From the NCBI RefSeq assembly GCF_001274945.1, contig NZ_LILB01000001.1:140351-204350 (forward strand): a DNA stretch of 64,000 nucleotides. The letters are read 5' to 3'. Below are positions 45,099-54,939 of the stretch, one piece after another (positions within the stretch are counted from its first letter, which is position 1; every line of letters begins with the position of its first letter). The position numbers and the translations under genes were made by a program. Origin of the DNA: Viridibacillus arvi. Lineage in GTDB: Bacteria; Bacillota; Bacilli; Bacillales_A; Planococcaceae. The notes below the pieces were generated by a model. That model did no database searches. It saw only the letters and a list, made by a program, of their open reading frames with translations, and was not told where the DNA came from.

Positions 45099-46487
45099 TT
45101 ATTCCCCCTTTGTCCCACCGACCGTAATTTCACTGACACGAATCATTGGCTGGCCGACATTAACTGGAAGGCTGCCACTCATCGCTCCACACATACCTGC
45201 GCCGTGTGCAAGGTTATTCCCAACGCGATCAACTAACTGCAAGGTTTTTGCTCCGTTCCCTATAAGTGTTGCTCCCCGTACAGGGTGTGTAATTTTTCCA
45301 TCTTTTACGATGTATGCTTCTTCAACCGCGAAGTTATAGTCACCAGTAGCTGGATTAACTTGACCCCCACCCATATATTTTGCGTAAATGCCATACTCTG
45401 TTGAAGCGATAATATCTTCTGGTGTTGATGTACCTGGGGCGATATACGTATTTGTCATACGTGATGTCGGACTGAAGCGATAAGACTGGCGGCGTGAAGA
45501 GCCAGTTGATTCAGTTTTCATACGACGTGCATTCAATTTATCAATTAAATAACCTTTTAAAATACCATTTTCGATTAAGACATTTTTTCTTGTTTTCTCA
45601 CCCTCATCATCAATATTAAGTGAACCCCATTCGTTTGCTAGGGTACCATCATCGATGTAAGTGACGATTTCCGGTGCAACTTTTTCGCCAACTCGATTTG
45701 CGAACACGGAATTGTTTTTTGCGACAGCTGTGGCTTCAAGTCCGTGTCCACAAGCCTCATGGAAAATAACGCCACCAAATTCATTGTCAATGATTACTGG
45801 GAATTTCCCACTAGGGCATTCTTCTGCATGTAGCATTGTTACTGCTATACGTGCTGCTTCTCCTGCATAGTGAGTCAAATCTAGGTTTTCCATAAATTCA
45901 AACCCGGCATGAGCACCAGGTCCGTAGAAACCAGTTTGCAGTTCATTGCCTTCTGAAGCAGTTGCTTGAATGGCTAGTCTACTGTGGACACGAGTGTCTT
46001 CAATAAATTTTCCTTCCGAGTTAGCAATGAGTATATTTTGTTCTTCGTCCATGTATCTTACAGTAACTTGACGAATGCGTTCATCATAATTTCTAGCAAT
46101 TTCATTTGCCTGTCTCATAATAGAAGCTTTCCTTGCATGTTCTACAGTTTGAGGCATTTGCGCGATTTGGTGAATTGGGTCAAATATCTCTTTTTGGAGC
46201 GGGTGAATCGTACCTGTCCCACCGCCTTTTATAGCAAGTGCAGCCCGCTTAGCTGCGAGTAACAAGCCTTCTTCAGAGATATCATTCGTATATGTGTAAA
46301 TACTTTGAAGACCAGAAAAAATACGTATACCTATTCCAAAATCACGACCAGATATACTTTTTTCTATTTTGTTACTTTGTAATGCAATGTTATTTACATA
46401 CTTATCTTCAATGAATATTTCAGAGAAGTCACCCCCCGTCGAAAGAGCCGCATTAAGCACGTTTTCAATAATAGATTGTTTGATCAT
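45099..46487 (-). CDS. tldD: TldD-like metalloprotease
   Basis: The 462-aa catalytic subunit carries the zinc motif HEACGHGLEA (HExxxH) and the downstream YIDDGTLANEWGS loop. It degrades unfolded peptides in the cytoplasm together with TldE. AGGGGGCAAGG lies upstream of the ATG. It is the first gene of a two-gene minus-strand operon; no peptide-antibiotic precursor is visible nearby that would hint at a maturation role. Confidence 0.94.
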   Translation of the reverse strand: MIKQSIIENVLNAALSTGGDFSEIFIEDKYVNNIALQSNKIEKSISGRDFGIGIRIFSGLQSIYTYTNDISEEGLLLAAKRAALAIKGGGTGTIHPLQKEIFDPIHQIAQMPQTVEHARKASIMRQANEIARNYDERIRQVTVRYMDEEQNILIANSEGKFIEDTRVHSRLAIQATASEGNELQTGFYGPGAHAGFEFMENLDLTHYAGEAARIAVTMLHAEECPSGKFPVIIDNEFGGVIFHEACGHGLEATAVAKNNSVFANRVGEKVAPEIVTYIDDGTLANEWGSLNIDDEGEKTRKNVLIENGILKGYLIDKLNARRMKTESTGSSRRQSYRFSPTSRMTNTYIAPGTSTPEDIIASTEYGIYAKYMGGGQVNPATGDYNFAVEEAYIVKDGKITHPVRGATLIGNGAKTLQLVDRVGNNLAHGAGMCGAMSGSLPVNVGQPMIRVSEITVGGTKGE

Positions 46488-46738
46488 TTACCTTGCCCCC
46501 TTTATTAAATTATAACGTAAAAGGGGATTTGTAGTTGGAATAAATAGAATTTTTTGTATGTTTTAAATTTATTTTCAAGGATACTATTGATTACAATAGT
46601 GATAAAAGTCAGTGTACTTAAGATTTAAATATCCAAAAGATTGACGACAATAACCCTTGAAAATAAGCCTTAATAAAAAGGATTTTTATATTATATATAG
46701 AATTTGATATTTAGTACAATAATTGGAGGTTATTAGAA

Positions 46739-47719
46739 ATGGGTATAGTGATTAAAAAACTTCCAGACTATGAGGTAGCCTATATTAGGCATGTTGGAAG
46801 TTATTTTGAACCTAGTAATCATTGGGGAAGACTAGGGGAGTGGGCAGCAAGGAATGGGTTGTTTCCACCTGCGCAAAATTATATAGGATTGTCTCTTGAT
46901 AATCCTGAATTTGTAGCTCCGGAATTGTGTCGACACGACGCTTGTATTACATTATCAAAGGATTTTGTAAAAGAAGAGCAATCGGAAATACAATTTAAAA
47001 CAATAACAGGGGGACTGTATGCTCTATATCAGTTCTATGATACACCTGATAAATTAGCCAACGCTTATCAAGCCGTTTTTGGAGATTGGATACCTCAAAG
47101 TGATTATGTTGCAGATGATAAGATTAGTCTTGAATTTAGTTTGAATAATCCTTTAGATGATATTGAGGGGAAATGCAAAGTTGATTTGTATGTACCTATA
47201 AAGAAAAAGTTATCTAAAGATGAAGTGATTACAGAATTTGAGCAAGCACAAGACTGGGTTAATAGCTTGAAAAAGCATCCTGAGAAGGACTTTTTCGAAC
47301 CCATTGAGAATGGTAAATGGTCTGTAGCTGAAATTATTGCGCATTTAGCATTTTGGGATAAATATGTACTAGAAGCAATACTGCCAAATATGAAACAGAA
47401 TACTGATATTAAGAGTATAGACTTTCAAGAATTAAATGATCAGGCATCTAACTATGCTTTATCAGGTATATCAGGTATGAGCCTAATAGATCAATTTGTA
47501 GAAAGTAGAGAACGTTTAGTAGCAAAATTAAGAGGCAAATCTGACGCTGAATTTCATGTGCAATTTAAAATTAATGGAGATGAGATTGACCTATATTCAG
47601 GGGCGCCTTTTTCAATGTATAACTATATTAGCAGCTTTATTTGGCATGATAACCATCACAAAAAGCAAATAATTGAATTTTTTAATAGTAAGTATTCTAA
47701 AGATTTTCAGGTGAAATAA
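46739..47719 (+). CDS. GyrI-like effector domain fused to a DinB domain
   Basis: The 326-aa protein has an N-terminal GyrI-like/AraC-effector domain (residues 1-155, opening VIKKLPDYEVAYIRHVGSYF, with LYVPIKKKL at its end) and a C-terminal DinB/YfiT four-helix domain (about 165-326). The DinB metal His candidates are H in EIIAHLAFWDKYV and the HDNHHKKQ cluster. GyrI-like domains bind small hydrophobic or cationic compounds; DinB-like domains are often metal-dependent thiol transferases. The fusion suggests a xenobiotic-modifying enzyme, but no activity is known to me. Confidence 0.85.
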   Translation: MGIVIKKLPDYEVAYIRHVGSYFEPSNHWGRLGEWAARNGLFPPAQNYIGLSLDNPEFVAPELCRHDACITLSKDFVKEEQSEIQFKTITGGLYALYQFYDTPDKLANAYQAVFGDWIPQSDYVADDKISLEFSLNNPLDDIEGKCKVDLYVPIKKKLSKDEVITEFEQAQDWVNSLKKHPEKDFFEPIENGKWSVAEIIAHLAFWDKYVLEAILPNMKQNTDIKSIDFQELNDQASNYALSGISGMSLIDQFVESRERLVAKLRGKSDAEFHVQFKINGDEIDLYSGAPFSMYNYISSFIWHDNHHKKQIIEFFNSKYSKDFQVK

Positions 47720-47720
47720 G

Positions 47721-47768
47721 AAACAGGAGTTAAGCTGTTTTAACATGCTTAACTCCTGTTTTTTTAAG
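47721..47768. terminator. Bidirectional terminator
   Basis: AAACAGGAGTTAAG (47721-47734) is the exact complement of CTTAACTCCTGTTT (47748-47761), followed by TTTTT. It lies between convergent genes. Confidence 0.9.
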
Positions 47769-47773
47769 ATTGA

Positions 47774-48727
47774 TTATATTAAGCTATCTTTTGTTGTATT
47801 TTCAAATGCTTTACTAAGTGTACTTGATACAAGTTTTATAGCATCTGCACCTTCTTCAAGTAGACCAGCCATCCAAAAGAAACCATGAATAACACCATCG
47901 TATCGTTTCAGTTGAACAGGGATGTTCGCTTCTTGCAATTTTTTTGCATAAGCTTCACCCTCATCTCTTAAAGGATCATATTCAGCGGTAATAACTAATG
48001 CAGGTGGTAAGTCCTTTAAATTAGTTGCTTTTAGAGGAGAGACGTAAGGACTTTCTCCATCACTATCACTATTTAAATAATGGTTCCAAAACCATTGCAT
48101 TGTGTCTTTTGTTAAGAAGTATCCATCTGCGTAATCCAAATAAGAAGAAGTATTTAAATTATAATCTGTCACAGGATATACCAATACTTGTTGAATGATA
48201 TTGTTGACATCAAGGTCACGCGCTTTCAATGATACAACAGCTGCGATATTTCCCCCGGCACTATCCCCGCCTACTGCGATTCTAGAAGCATCTATGTTTA
48301 ACTCTTTTTCATGATCTATTAACCATTCTATCACTGCATAGCTATCATCAATCGCTGCTGGAAACTTATTTTCTGGCGCTAATCGGTAGTCAACAGATAC
48401 GATTACACATTGCGACTCGGACGCAATTTGGCGGCAAGGAATATCCACTGAATCAAGGTTTCCAATAACCCAGCCCCCACCATGGTAATAAACAAACACA
48501 GGTAGAGCCTCTTCACTTTTAATTGGTGTATATATTCGAACAGGAACTTCTCCAACATTCGTGTCTAGAGCTCGATTGACAACACTCTCTATCTCTACAC
48601 GCTCACCTGCTAATTCTTCTATAGCAATACCGTTTCGTGCTTCTTCTGGACTTAATTCGTGCGTTGGTGAAGTACCTGATTGTTCTAATTGCTCTAGCAA
48701 TAACTTTACTTCTGGCTTTAATGCCAT
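47774..48727 (-). CDS. HSL-type esterase/lipase (alpha/beta hydrolase)
   Basis: The 317-aa enzyme has the oxyanion motif YYHGGGWVIG, the nucleophile elbow GGDSAGGN, an acid in VITAEYDPLRDEG and the His in GVIHGFFWM. It hydrolyses short-chain esters in the cytoplasm. The ATG has GGAAGGAG upstream. It stands alone and the 298 bp before it contain no gene or clear operator. Confidence 0.93.
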   Translation of the reverse strand: MALKPEVKLLLEQLEQSGTSPTHELSPEEARNGIAIEELAGERVEIESVVNRALDTNVGEVPVRIYTPIKSEEALPVFVYYHGGGWVIGNLDSVDIPCRQIASESQCVIVSVDYRLAPENKFPAAIDDSYAVIEWLIDHEKELNIDASRIAVGGDSAGGNIAAVVSLKARDLDVNNIIQQVLVYPVTDYNLNTSSYLDYADGYFLTKDTMQWFWNHYLNSDSDGESPYVSPLKATNLKDLPPALVITAEYDPLRDEGEAYAKKLQEANIPVQLKRYDGVIHGFFWMAGLLEEGADAIKLVSSTLSKAFENTTKDSLI

Positions 48728-49025
48728 ATTAAATGCTCCTTCCTCTAAATGAGAGATATAGATTAATATGAAAAGTATTAATACTTTATTCTATCAATCG
48801 TTTTATTTTAATATTTAATTAATTTGGCCCTAAAATATTTGAATAAGGAAATGATCTACCAACTCGCTAATTCTAGCTATACAACAAAAATTTATTAAAT
48901 AATGCTAAAATAGCAATACCTCTCATACATTAGAAAGCGACAAAAACTCACCAAGTTTATGTTGTGGAAATTGAGGGTAAAACATTTAAAAGGGTAGTTA
49001 ATCAGTTAAAGGGAGGAAGATAATA

Positions 49026-49856
49026 ATGAAAGCAATAGGAAAAGTATCATCTCTGCTTGTTATTATCAATTTACTATTTGCCTGTTCTAATGATAAGGCA
49101 GAAGTAAAGACAAATGATGAGAATAGTGAAAGTAAAACTCAAGTTCAAGAGGAAAAGGATAAGAACACTAACGGAAAAATTGAACAAAATGATTCTGTCG
49201 AAAAAGAAGTTGTCAAAACGAATAATGTTCTAACTGAAGATGAAATATTGAAGGCAATCAAAACACAGTTGAAAACGGATTTATCTAAAATATTGCCAAG
49301 CAAATTACCACTATCTAAAGGAAAGCATTTAACAGCAACAACTAAATCATCAGCTAATTATTATGAAGTGGTATTTATGGAAAGTGATAAGCCGATAGCT
49401 ATTAATAATAAGGCATTAAAAAATAAACATAAAGCAAATGTGATTGCTCGACTAAACGTTAAAAAGTACTCTAATTTGACAAAATCGAGTGAACAAATAG
49501 CATTTGAAGATTATAGCAAGCTCGGAGGACAAAAAGTGAATCTGGGTTACGGCATTACAGGTTATCAGGATGCTGGAGCTGGTTCAGTATTTACAAGTTG
49601 GAATGAAGGAAGATGGGCACTTAATACACGCTCGCTAACAACGAAAGGGGAGCAAGGGGTAAAATTAGCGAAAGAAGCAACAAAATTATTAGAAACTAAT
49701 ACACTCCCAATTCCTAAACCAAATGGACTCGTTCACCTTGATGTAGAGCGCTCAGGTAACAGAATTACTTGGCAAAAAGATAAAATCGTGTATACCATTG
49801 ATCAAGTAAAAGATCCTTTAGACGCTTTAAGAATTGCAACTTCTTTCGAAAACTAA
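49026..49856 (+). CDS. Hypothetical lipoprotein
   Basis: The 276-aa product has a lipoprotein signal with lipobox LFAC, then a charged linker rich in Glu, Lys and Asn to about residue 70, and a folded domain with DEILKAIKTQLKTDL and GYGITGYQDAGAGSVF and SWNEGRWALNTRS. It is anchored on the outer membrane face. No family is recognised. GGGAGGAAG lies six bases before the ATG and a terminator follows the stop. Confidence 0.8.
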   Translation: MKAIGKVSSLLVIINLLFACSNDKAEVKTNDENSESKTQVQEEKDKNTNGKIEQNDSVEKEVVKTNNVLTEDEILKAIKTQLKTDLSKILPSKLPLSKGKHLTATTKSSANYYEVVFMESDKPIAINNKALKNKHKANVIARLNVKKYSNLTKSSEQIAFEDYSKLGGQKVNLGYGITGYQDAGAGSVFTSWNEGRWALNTRSLTTKGEQGVKLAKEATKLLETNTLPIPKPNGLVHLDVERSGNRITWQKDKIVYTIDQVKDPLDALRIATSFEN

Positions 49857-49874
49857 ATCATTAAGAAATGGAAA

Positions 49875-49918
49875 ATAGAGCTGATTCTACCATGAGGAGA
49901 ATCGACTCTATTTTTTTA
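49875..49918 (+). terminator. Intrinsic terminator
   Basis: ATAGAGCTGATTCT pairs imperfectly with AGAATCGACTCTAT and is followed by seven T. Confidence 0.75.
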
Positions 49919-49964
49919 TCCCAAGACCCAATGGTTGAATAAAGTCGTCATTATTTATATAACA

Positions 49965-50501
49965 CTAGTTATTTACTTTTTTAAGCATTGAGTAAATGAA
50001 TGTATCGTGAGCTTTACCATTTTGGTACATATAGTCGCGAAGAATGCCTTCTTTTTGAAACCCAACTTTGGTAAGTAACTTACTAGAGGCTGCATTATCA
50101 ACAAATACTATAGCCCCTATACGAGTTAACTCCATATCATCAAAACCGTAAGAAAGAATTGTAGATACCGCTTCTAAAGCATAACCATTTCTCCAATGGT
50201 CTGGATGAATTTCATAACCTATTTCTGCTCGTTTATGATTAGGTGACCAAGCATGAAAGCCAATTGTTCCAATTATGCCCTTTATGCCTTTTCTTTGAAT
50301 ACCCCATCGTATGCCTCTTTTTTCAGCATAGTTTTTTGAAAAAAGTTCGACGACTTTTTCTGCTTGTTGTATATCTTTAAAAGTATCTTGTCCATAATAA
50401 CGTGTAACATTGTCATTAGAAAAATATGCGAAAATATCTTCTGCGTCATCTGTAGTTATTTCTCTTAATAGTAATCTTTCTGTCTCTAATATAGGAAACA
50501 T
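49965..50501 (-). CDS. RimJ/RimL-type GNAT acetyltransferase
   Basis: The 178-aa protein starts MFPILETERLLLREITTDDA, the hallmark of RimJ/RimL/PaiA-type GNATs, and has GIIGTIGFHAW, then EIGYEIHPDHWRNGYALEAV as the acetyl-CoA loop. It probably acetylates a protein N-terminus or small amine. ATG 50501 with AGGGGTG upstream is preferred; 26 further upstream in-frame codons have no site of their own. Confidence 0.9.
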   Translation of the reverse strand: MFPILETERLLLREITTDDAEDIFAYFSNDNVTRYYGQDTFKDIQQAEKVVELFSKNYAEKRGIRWGIQRKGIKGIIGTIGFHAWSPNHKRAEIGYEIHPDHWRNGYALEAVSTILSYGFDDMELTRIGAIVFVDNAASSKLLTKVGFQKEGILRDYMYQNGKAHDTFIYSMLKKVNN

Positions 50502-50825
50502 CTTATTACACCCCTTGTTCTTCATTTGAATATCTTTGATTACCTTAAATATTCCTATAACACTAAGTTGAAACCTCATACAACATGTAATGTTTTGTAG
50601 GATTTGATTTAAAAAATATTACTAAAATCCTATAACTTAACAATAATAGTAACTTAAATCTTTGCAGATATGAAGAAACAATTGTTTCTTTATAGGATAA
50701 AAATAATTAATTTCCCAAAAAATGTATGTATTTTCATATATGAATATGTGTAAGATAAAGGGGAATTACAGCTAAGATTTATATCCGATTTAATATTTAT
50801 AAAAACTATATTGGAGGAACAGAAT

Positions 50826-51440
50826 ATGAGACTATTGATCATTAGACATGGAGAATCAGAAGCAGATATTCTGAACGTACATGAAGGAAGAGCAGATTTT
50901 GAACTTACAGAAGTTGGACAACAACAAGTGATTCTTTTATCAGAATGGGTAAATAATCATTATAAATTAGATAAAATTTATAGTAGTTCTTTGAAAAGAG
51001 CGACTCAAACAGCCTTATTATTAGGCAACAAACAGCAAATTGAAATCGAATATGAAGAAGATTTAATGGAATGGAATAATGGATTAATAGCTGGGCTATC
51101 AAGAGAAGAAGCGGAAGAAAAGTATCCTATAGTGAATGGTCTAGCACCTCATGATGCTGTTTATGAACAAGAGTCTATATTAGATTTTAGATATAGAGCA
51201 GAAAAGATACTTTCTAAAATCATTTCTGAAAATCCTGATGGTGCAACTATTGCGATTGTAAGTCATGGAGGAATGATAAACAAACTATATCAATCATTTT
51301 TAAAGCTTCCATTTGATACAAATGCGATTTTTCATTGTGGTGACACTAGCTTGCACGAATGGACCATTAAAGATAATAAAAGGCATATAGTATTTTCAAA
51401 TTGCTTGGAACATCTAAATAAATTATGTATAAAGAGCTGA
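50826..51440 (+). CDS. Histidine phosphatase family protein (PhoE/GpmB-like)
   Basis: The product of about 204 residues has the phosphohistidine motif LLIIRHGES with H8, the catalytic acid segment EEDLMEWNNGLIAG, and the second His in IAIVSHGGMIN. It is a cytoplasmic phosphatase of broad or unknown specificity. ATG 50826 is chosen because TTGGAGGAAC, which includes an in-frame TTG, is its ribosome binding site. The stop codon lies inside the terminator stem. Confidence 0.92.
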   Translation: MRLLIIRHGESEADILNVHEGRADFELTEVGQQQVILLSEWVNNHYKLDKIYSSSLKRATQTALLLGNKQQIEIEYEEDLMEWNNGLIAGLSREEAEEKYPIVNGLAPHDAVYEQESILDFRYRAEKILSKIISENPDGATIAIVSHGGMINKLYQSFLKLPFDTNAIFHCGDTSLHEWTIKDNKRHIVFSNCLEHLNKLCIKS

Positions 51441-51462
51441 CGAATTTTCGTCAGCTTTTTAT
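51435..51462 (+). terminator. Terminator overlapping the stop codon
   Basis: AGCTGACG/CGTCAGCT is followed by TTTTTATTTTT. Confidence 0.85.
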
Positions 51463-51476
51463 TTTTGAATATTAAG

Positions 51477-51506
51477 GAGAGGCAAATAATATTGCCTCTC
51501 TTTTTC
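51477..51506. terminator. Second hairpin terminator
   Basis: GAGAGGCAA (51477-51485) and TTGCCTCTC (51492-51500) are followed by TTTTTC. It stands between convergent genes and may serve the ferritin-like gene in reverse, though the T tract favours the plus direction. Confidence 0.75.
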
Positions 51507-51508
51507 AA

Positions 51509-51934
51509 TTAACCATTGTTCATAAAATACAAAAACCAAACAGCGTGATTTTGTTCATCAAATGATACTTGCATAAATTGTTGCTGTATAAATGAATTAT
51601 TAGCTTCTCTAGCAACACTGTGATAAAAGTCTACGGTTTCTTGTTCATCCTTAAAGGCATGAAGAATGCCACTCCGATAATTAGTAGGACAATTCACATT
51701 CATTTTAGGAGTGAACTGTGTCCCTGTAAGTGAAAAATAGATTTGTGAAAAAATCTGATAATGTCTCATTTCATCACTTCTAATTTCTAAAATTCTATCT
51801 CGAATATCTTTATTTGGGGCTTGTTTTGACAATACTTCATAACACTGAATAGCTGTGAATTCCCCGTCAAGGGCTTTAGCAATATCAGCTAACAACTTGT
51901 TCGGTACTTGTTGTTGTAACGAATTATAATTCAA
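51509..51934 (-). CDS. Ferritin-like di-iron domain protein
   Basis: The 141-aa four-helix protein has two E-x-x-H type iron-ligand sets: GEFTAIQCYEVL with EIRSDEMRHYQIF, and DEQETVDFYHSV with SFDEQNHAVWF. This is the pattern of YhjR-like ferritin-like proteins of Bacillus, possibly spore-related. The start is TTG with GAGGTGA about ten bases upstream. Confidence 0.82.
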   Translation of the reverse strand: MNYNSLQQQVPNKLLADIAKALDGEFTAIQCYEVLSKQAPNKDIRDRILEIRSDEMRHYQIFSQIYFSLTGTQFTPKMNVNCPTNYRSGILHAFKDEQETVDFYHSVAREANNSFIQQQFMQVSFDEQNHAVWFLYFMNNG

Positions 51935-52026
51935 AATCCATTCACCTCGTTGGATATTTTATGTAATGTTATGAGGAAATGTTACTTGCTTAAGCATGAT
52001 TTATCGAACAAAAAAGGATGAAGATA

Positions 52027-52314
52027 TTATCTTTCATCCAATGTAAGAATCATTAATCTATAAATGATGAATATCCCAAGGTACCCCCCTGTGATTAAGA
52101 ACAGAGGATCGAGAAAAACCTTGTGGATTGTAGTCATAAACACAGCATTGTCAACGATGATTTGATATATGGATGTGGATGCAATACTTCCAAAAATAAT
52201 GGTTGATATAACTGCGATTATATTAAAAAGCATTGCGATCAACTTATTTTTATTCTGAAGATAAACCATAATAATAGGTAAAACTATGCTAGACAAGACT
52301 AATAAAATCTTCAA
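52027..52314 (-). CDS. Small three-TM membrane protein
   Basis: The 95-aa product has three hydrophobic helices (MKILLVLSSIVLPIIMVYLQ; MLFNIIAVISTIIFGSI; FLITGGYLGIFIIYRLMIL) and ends with a charged tail LDER. The start is TTG with AAAGGAGTGG upstream. No family is recognised. It stands alone on the minus strand. Confidence 0.7.
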   Translation of the reverse strand: MKILLVLSSIVLPIIMVYLQNKNKLIAMLFNIIAVISTIIFGSIASTSIYQIIVDNAVFMTTIHKVFLDPLFLITGGYLGIFIIYRLMILTLDER

Positions 52315-52556
52315 AATGCCACTCCTTTAATTAAGGCTATAGTTAGCTAATTATTACCTTAAATAAACGTATATAAACAAAAATATAATCAATTTTTCTT
52401 GCATGAAGAATAATATTGAGTAATAAAAAAATTAGGAGTGACTTGTATTAGTAAAAAGGCTGTAACTAACAAATATTCTATTAATAGATGGCGTTTAGCA
52501 AGTTAGCTTAATTAGATACATAATCTCCAATTTATACTTGTTTGAGGAGAGGAGGT

Positions 52557-52729
52557 ATGGCTAGTATTAAAAGTTTATCAATGGAAACTGCAGAAGAACT
52601 TTTAATTTAAAAAAAGTGGCAATCAAGCATCAAAAAATAAATGATCTTTTTAAGACCCTTATTTCATTTTCTCCTAAGTTAAAAATACTAATTTATTTGA
52701 AATACTCGCGTCATTTAGACATAGAGTAA
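52557..52729 (+). pseudogene. Small gene broken by one base
   Basis: GAGGAGG precedes ATG 52557, which starts MASIKSLSMETAEELLI and stops at TAA 52608. Adding one T at the stop joins it to KKVAIKHQKINDLFKTLISF followed by SPKLKILIYLKYSRHLDIE, ending at 52727-52729. The lesion lies at a T/A homopolymer. The product of about 57 residues is not recognised. The remaining part of 52315-52556 shows no gene. Confidence 0.5.
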
Positions 52730-52732
52730 ATC

Positions 52733-53944
52733 TTATAAATTTCTTAATTTCTTATCAGCACGCATCCATTGGAAAGCTAGTATTAGTAGTAGTAGGCCAG
52801 TAATCCAATAAAGCCAAATAATGCCTAGAAAATCCATCATGATAAAGGCAATCAATGCACCAAATGCCGCTCCTATATCTGAAGATAATGTATATAGAGA
52901 GAGGACAGTCATCTGTGATTTACCAGTTGCCACATCAGTCGCAATTGAATCACTCATTGTCACTAAAAGTGTTATAGATAATTGGAATACAAAAATAAAG
53001 AAGATAAATAGTATAGTTGAAAATTTTAAAGGTAAAATGAAAAAGCAAACAGAGGCCATCAGTAAAGCAAAGATTAAGACTTTACTTCTTTCCCATTTTT
53101 GATCTGACCATTTTCCCAGTAATGGAGCTAAAAAAGGTTCCCATCCTGTTCTTATTGCTTGGAATATCCCAGCAAGTGATGCTGCTCCTAAAGATAACCC
53201 GAAGATTAATAGATATTCTTTAATTTGCATACCGATTAAATTACTTAAAGTAGAATTAAAAACGCCAAATATGACAAAGTAAATGATTATTCCTGTAGTC
53301 AAGGATAATACGATACGTTCATCTTTCCATATACTTTGATGTTTTTTCTTTTCCTTATTCATCGATGCCTCTTCATCTTTTGTTTTTGGTATATACTTCA
53401 AAACAAAAGGGATGCTACAAGCGCCTATGATTGAGAACACTGTTGTAACAGATTGAATGCCAATTTGCTCAGCTAATATTCCTCCAAACAACATCCCAAT
53501 TAGCGTACCTAATCCCCAAAGACCATTAAATAATCCTACATATTCACCTCTTGTTTTCTCAGTACTATATGTAATGATGGTCAGATATCCGCCTAAACGA
53601 AACAAAGACCATGAGAACCCCCATAAGCACCTTGCTATGAGAAGAAACCATATGCCTTTTAAGTATCCATAGGAAAAAGTAGAGATTACAGCTAATACGA
53701 CTGCTAACAAAATCCCCATTCGGGTGTTTACTTTACGATAGAACCAGGCAATAAAAGAATTAATGACGATTCTGATGAAACGATTAATAGATAAAAGTAC
53801 GCCAACCTGCCATAATGCTGTTAAACCAAAGAATTTCCAATATAATGGAAGGACAATGAAAAGCATTTCGTTGCCCAATAAACAAACAGCCATTACGAGT
53901 GCAATAACAATAACAGGTTTTTTCGAAGGTACATTTTCAATCAT
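52733..53944 (-). CDS. MFS transporter
   Basis: The 403-aa protein has twelve membrane helices, a basic cytoplasmic loop between helices 6 and 7 (KTKDEEASMNKEKKKHQ), and the motif A-like FYRKVNTRMGILL and LLGKWSDQKWERSK. It resembles drug or sugar efflux carriers of the major facilitator superfamily. No regulator gene adjoins it. The ribosome binding site AAGAAGG is rather far from the ATG. Confidence 0.88.
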   Translation of the reverse strand: MIENVPSKKPVIVIALVMAVCLLGNEMLFIVLPLYWKFFGLTALWQVGVLLSINRFIRIVINSFIAWFYRKVNTRMGILLAVVLAVISTFSYGYLKGIWFLLIARCLWGFSWSLFRLGGYLTIITYSTEKTRGEYVGLFNGLWGLGTLIGMLFGGILAEQIGIQSVTTVFSIIGACSIPFVLKYIPKTKDEEASMNKEKKKHQSIWKDERIVLSLTTGIIIYFVIFGVFNSTLSNLIGMQIKEYLLIFGLSLGAASLAGIFQAIRTGWEPFLAPLLGKWSDQKWERSKVLIFALLMASVCFFILPLKFSTILFIFFIFVFQLSITLLVTMSDSIATDVATGKSQMTVLSLYTLSSDIGAAFGALIAFIMMDFLGIIWLYWITGLLLLILAFQWMRADKKLRNL

Positions 53945-54078
53945 TTGATGTAATAACCTTCTTTCTTATTAAAGCAGTTACATTTCAACCCCCAGATAGA
54001 AGTGGGGAAATGGTCGTGAAAGCCCGTTTGACCAACAAACCATCGAAGGTTTAGTTCACTATTGATGGAAGTGCTAAC

Positions 54079-54939
54079 TTATAACAATATTGTATGATCA
54101 AATTCTTGAATCCATTGCTTGTTCGCAAAGTCACGTCCCGCAATTCGGATGCTATCGTGGAATACTTGCACATACAGCCCTTGACTGCCATCTGAGTTCA
54201 CTACTGTGTCTCCACCTTCTCCATCCGGGCCCCATGTATTGTAAATTGCTCCTGTACTAACGAAAGTTGTACCCTGTTTCACCAACATATTAGGGTTACG
54301 AAGATCCCAATGAGAATGCCCTGCAAAGATAAAAGCGTGTTTCAGATTTGATAATATTTTTCTTACTTCTTTATCTTGTATAACACCATTTTGATAGTAT
54401 TCTAAATCTGTTTCGTATGTAGAATAGGGTAGTGGCTGATGTAGGAATAAGAAAACAGGCTTGTTATCCTGTTTCAAAGCGATTACCTTTTCTTCTAACC
54501 AGTTTAATTGTTGCTCGCTTAATACAGCTGAATCTTTTGTAGGGCTACCAATAGGACCCCAACTCTCCGTCCCTAAAAAAAGAAAGGGATATTCGTGTAT
54601 CATTGCATCATCATATACGTTTTTAAGGTTACTGAAATTCAAAAAACGTTGAATGGAAGGATCATTTCCATCATTTTTGAAGAATTCATGATTACCAATT
54701 GTATAATACGTCTGTTCTGGATGAGGATTTTCTTCAATGATTTTTTTGAATATTTCATAGCTCTTACTTTCGCCATTATTTACTAAATCACCATTAATAA
54801 TTAATGCCTCTACCTCAGGATTTATATCATTCATATCTTGTAAAGCAGAAGCAAGTTTTTGTTGTGACACTACATCAAGTTCAGTAAGCTGAATATCACT
54901 AATTACAAAAAATGAAAATATAGGTTGTTTACTACTCAT
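54079..54939 (-). CDS. Calcineurin-like metallophosphoesterase
   Basis: The 286-aa enzyme has all di-metal motifs: FVISDIQLTE, INGDLVNNGE, TIGNHEFF, FLHQPLPYS and FAGHSHWDLRNP. It is a cytoplasmic phosphodiesterase or phosphatase of unknown substrate. ATG 54939 is used because AGGAGGGTAC is seven bases upstream; a longer in-frame extension of 30 codons has no site. Confidence 0.92.
   Translation of the reverse strand: MSSKQPIFSFFVISDIQLTELDVVSQQKLASALQDMNDINPEVEALIINGDLVNNGESKSYEIFKKIIEENPHPEQTYYTIGNHEFFKNDGNDPSIQRFLNFSNLKNVYDDAMIHEYPFLFLGTESWGPIGSPTKDSAVLSEQQLNWLEEKVIALKQDNKPVFLFLHQPLPYSTYETDLEYYQNGVIQDKEVRKILSNLKHAFIFAGHSHWDLRNPNMLVKQGTTFVSTGAIYNTWGPDGEGGDTVVNSDGSQGLYVQVFHDSIRIAGRDFANKQWIQEFDHTILL

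Noticed and set aside
43752-46487. TldD/TldE pair as part of a peptide-antibiotic maturation cluster
   Set aside because: No small precursor gene, radical SAM enzyme or dedicated exporter lies nearby; the pair looks like the common housekeeping version.
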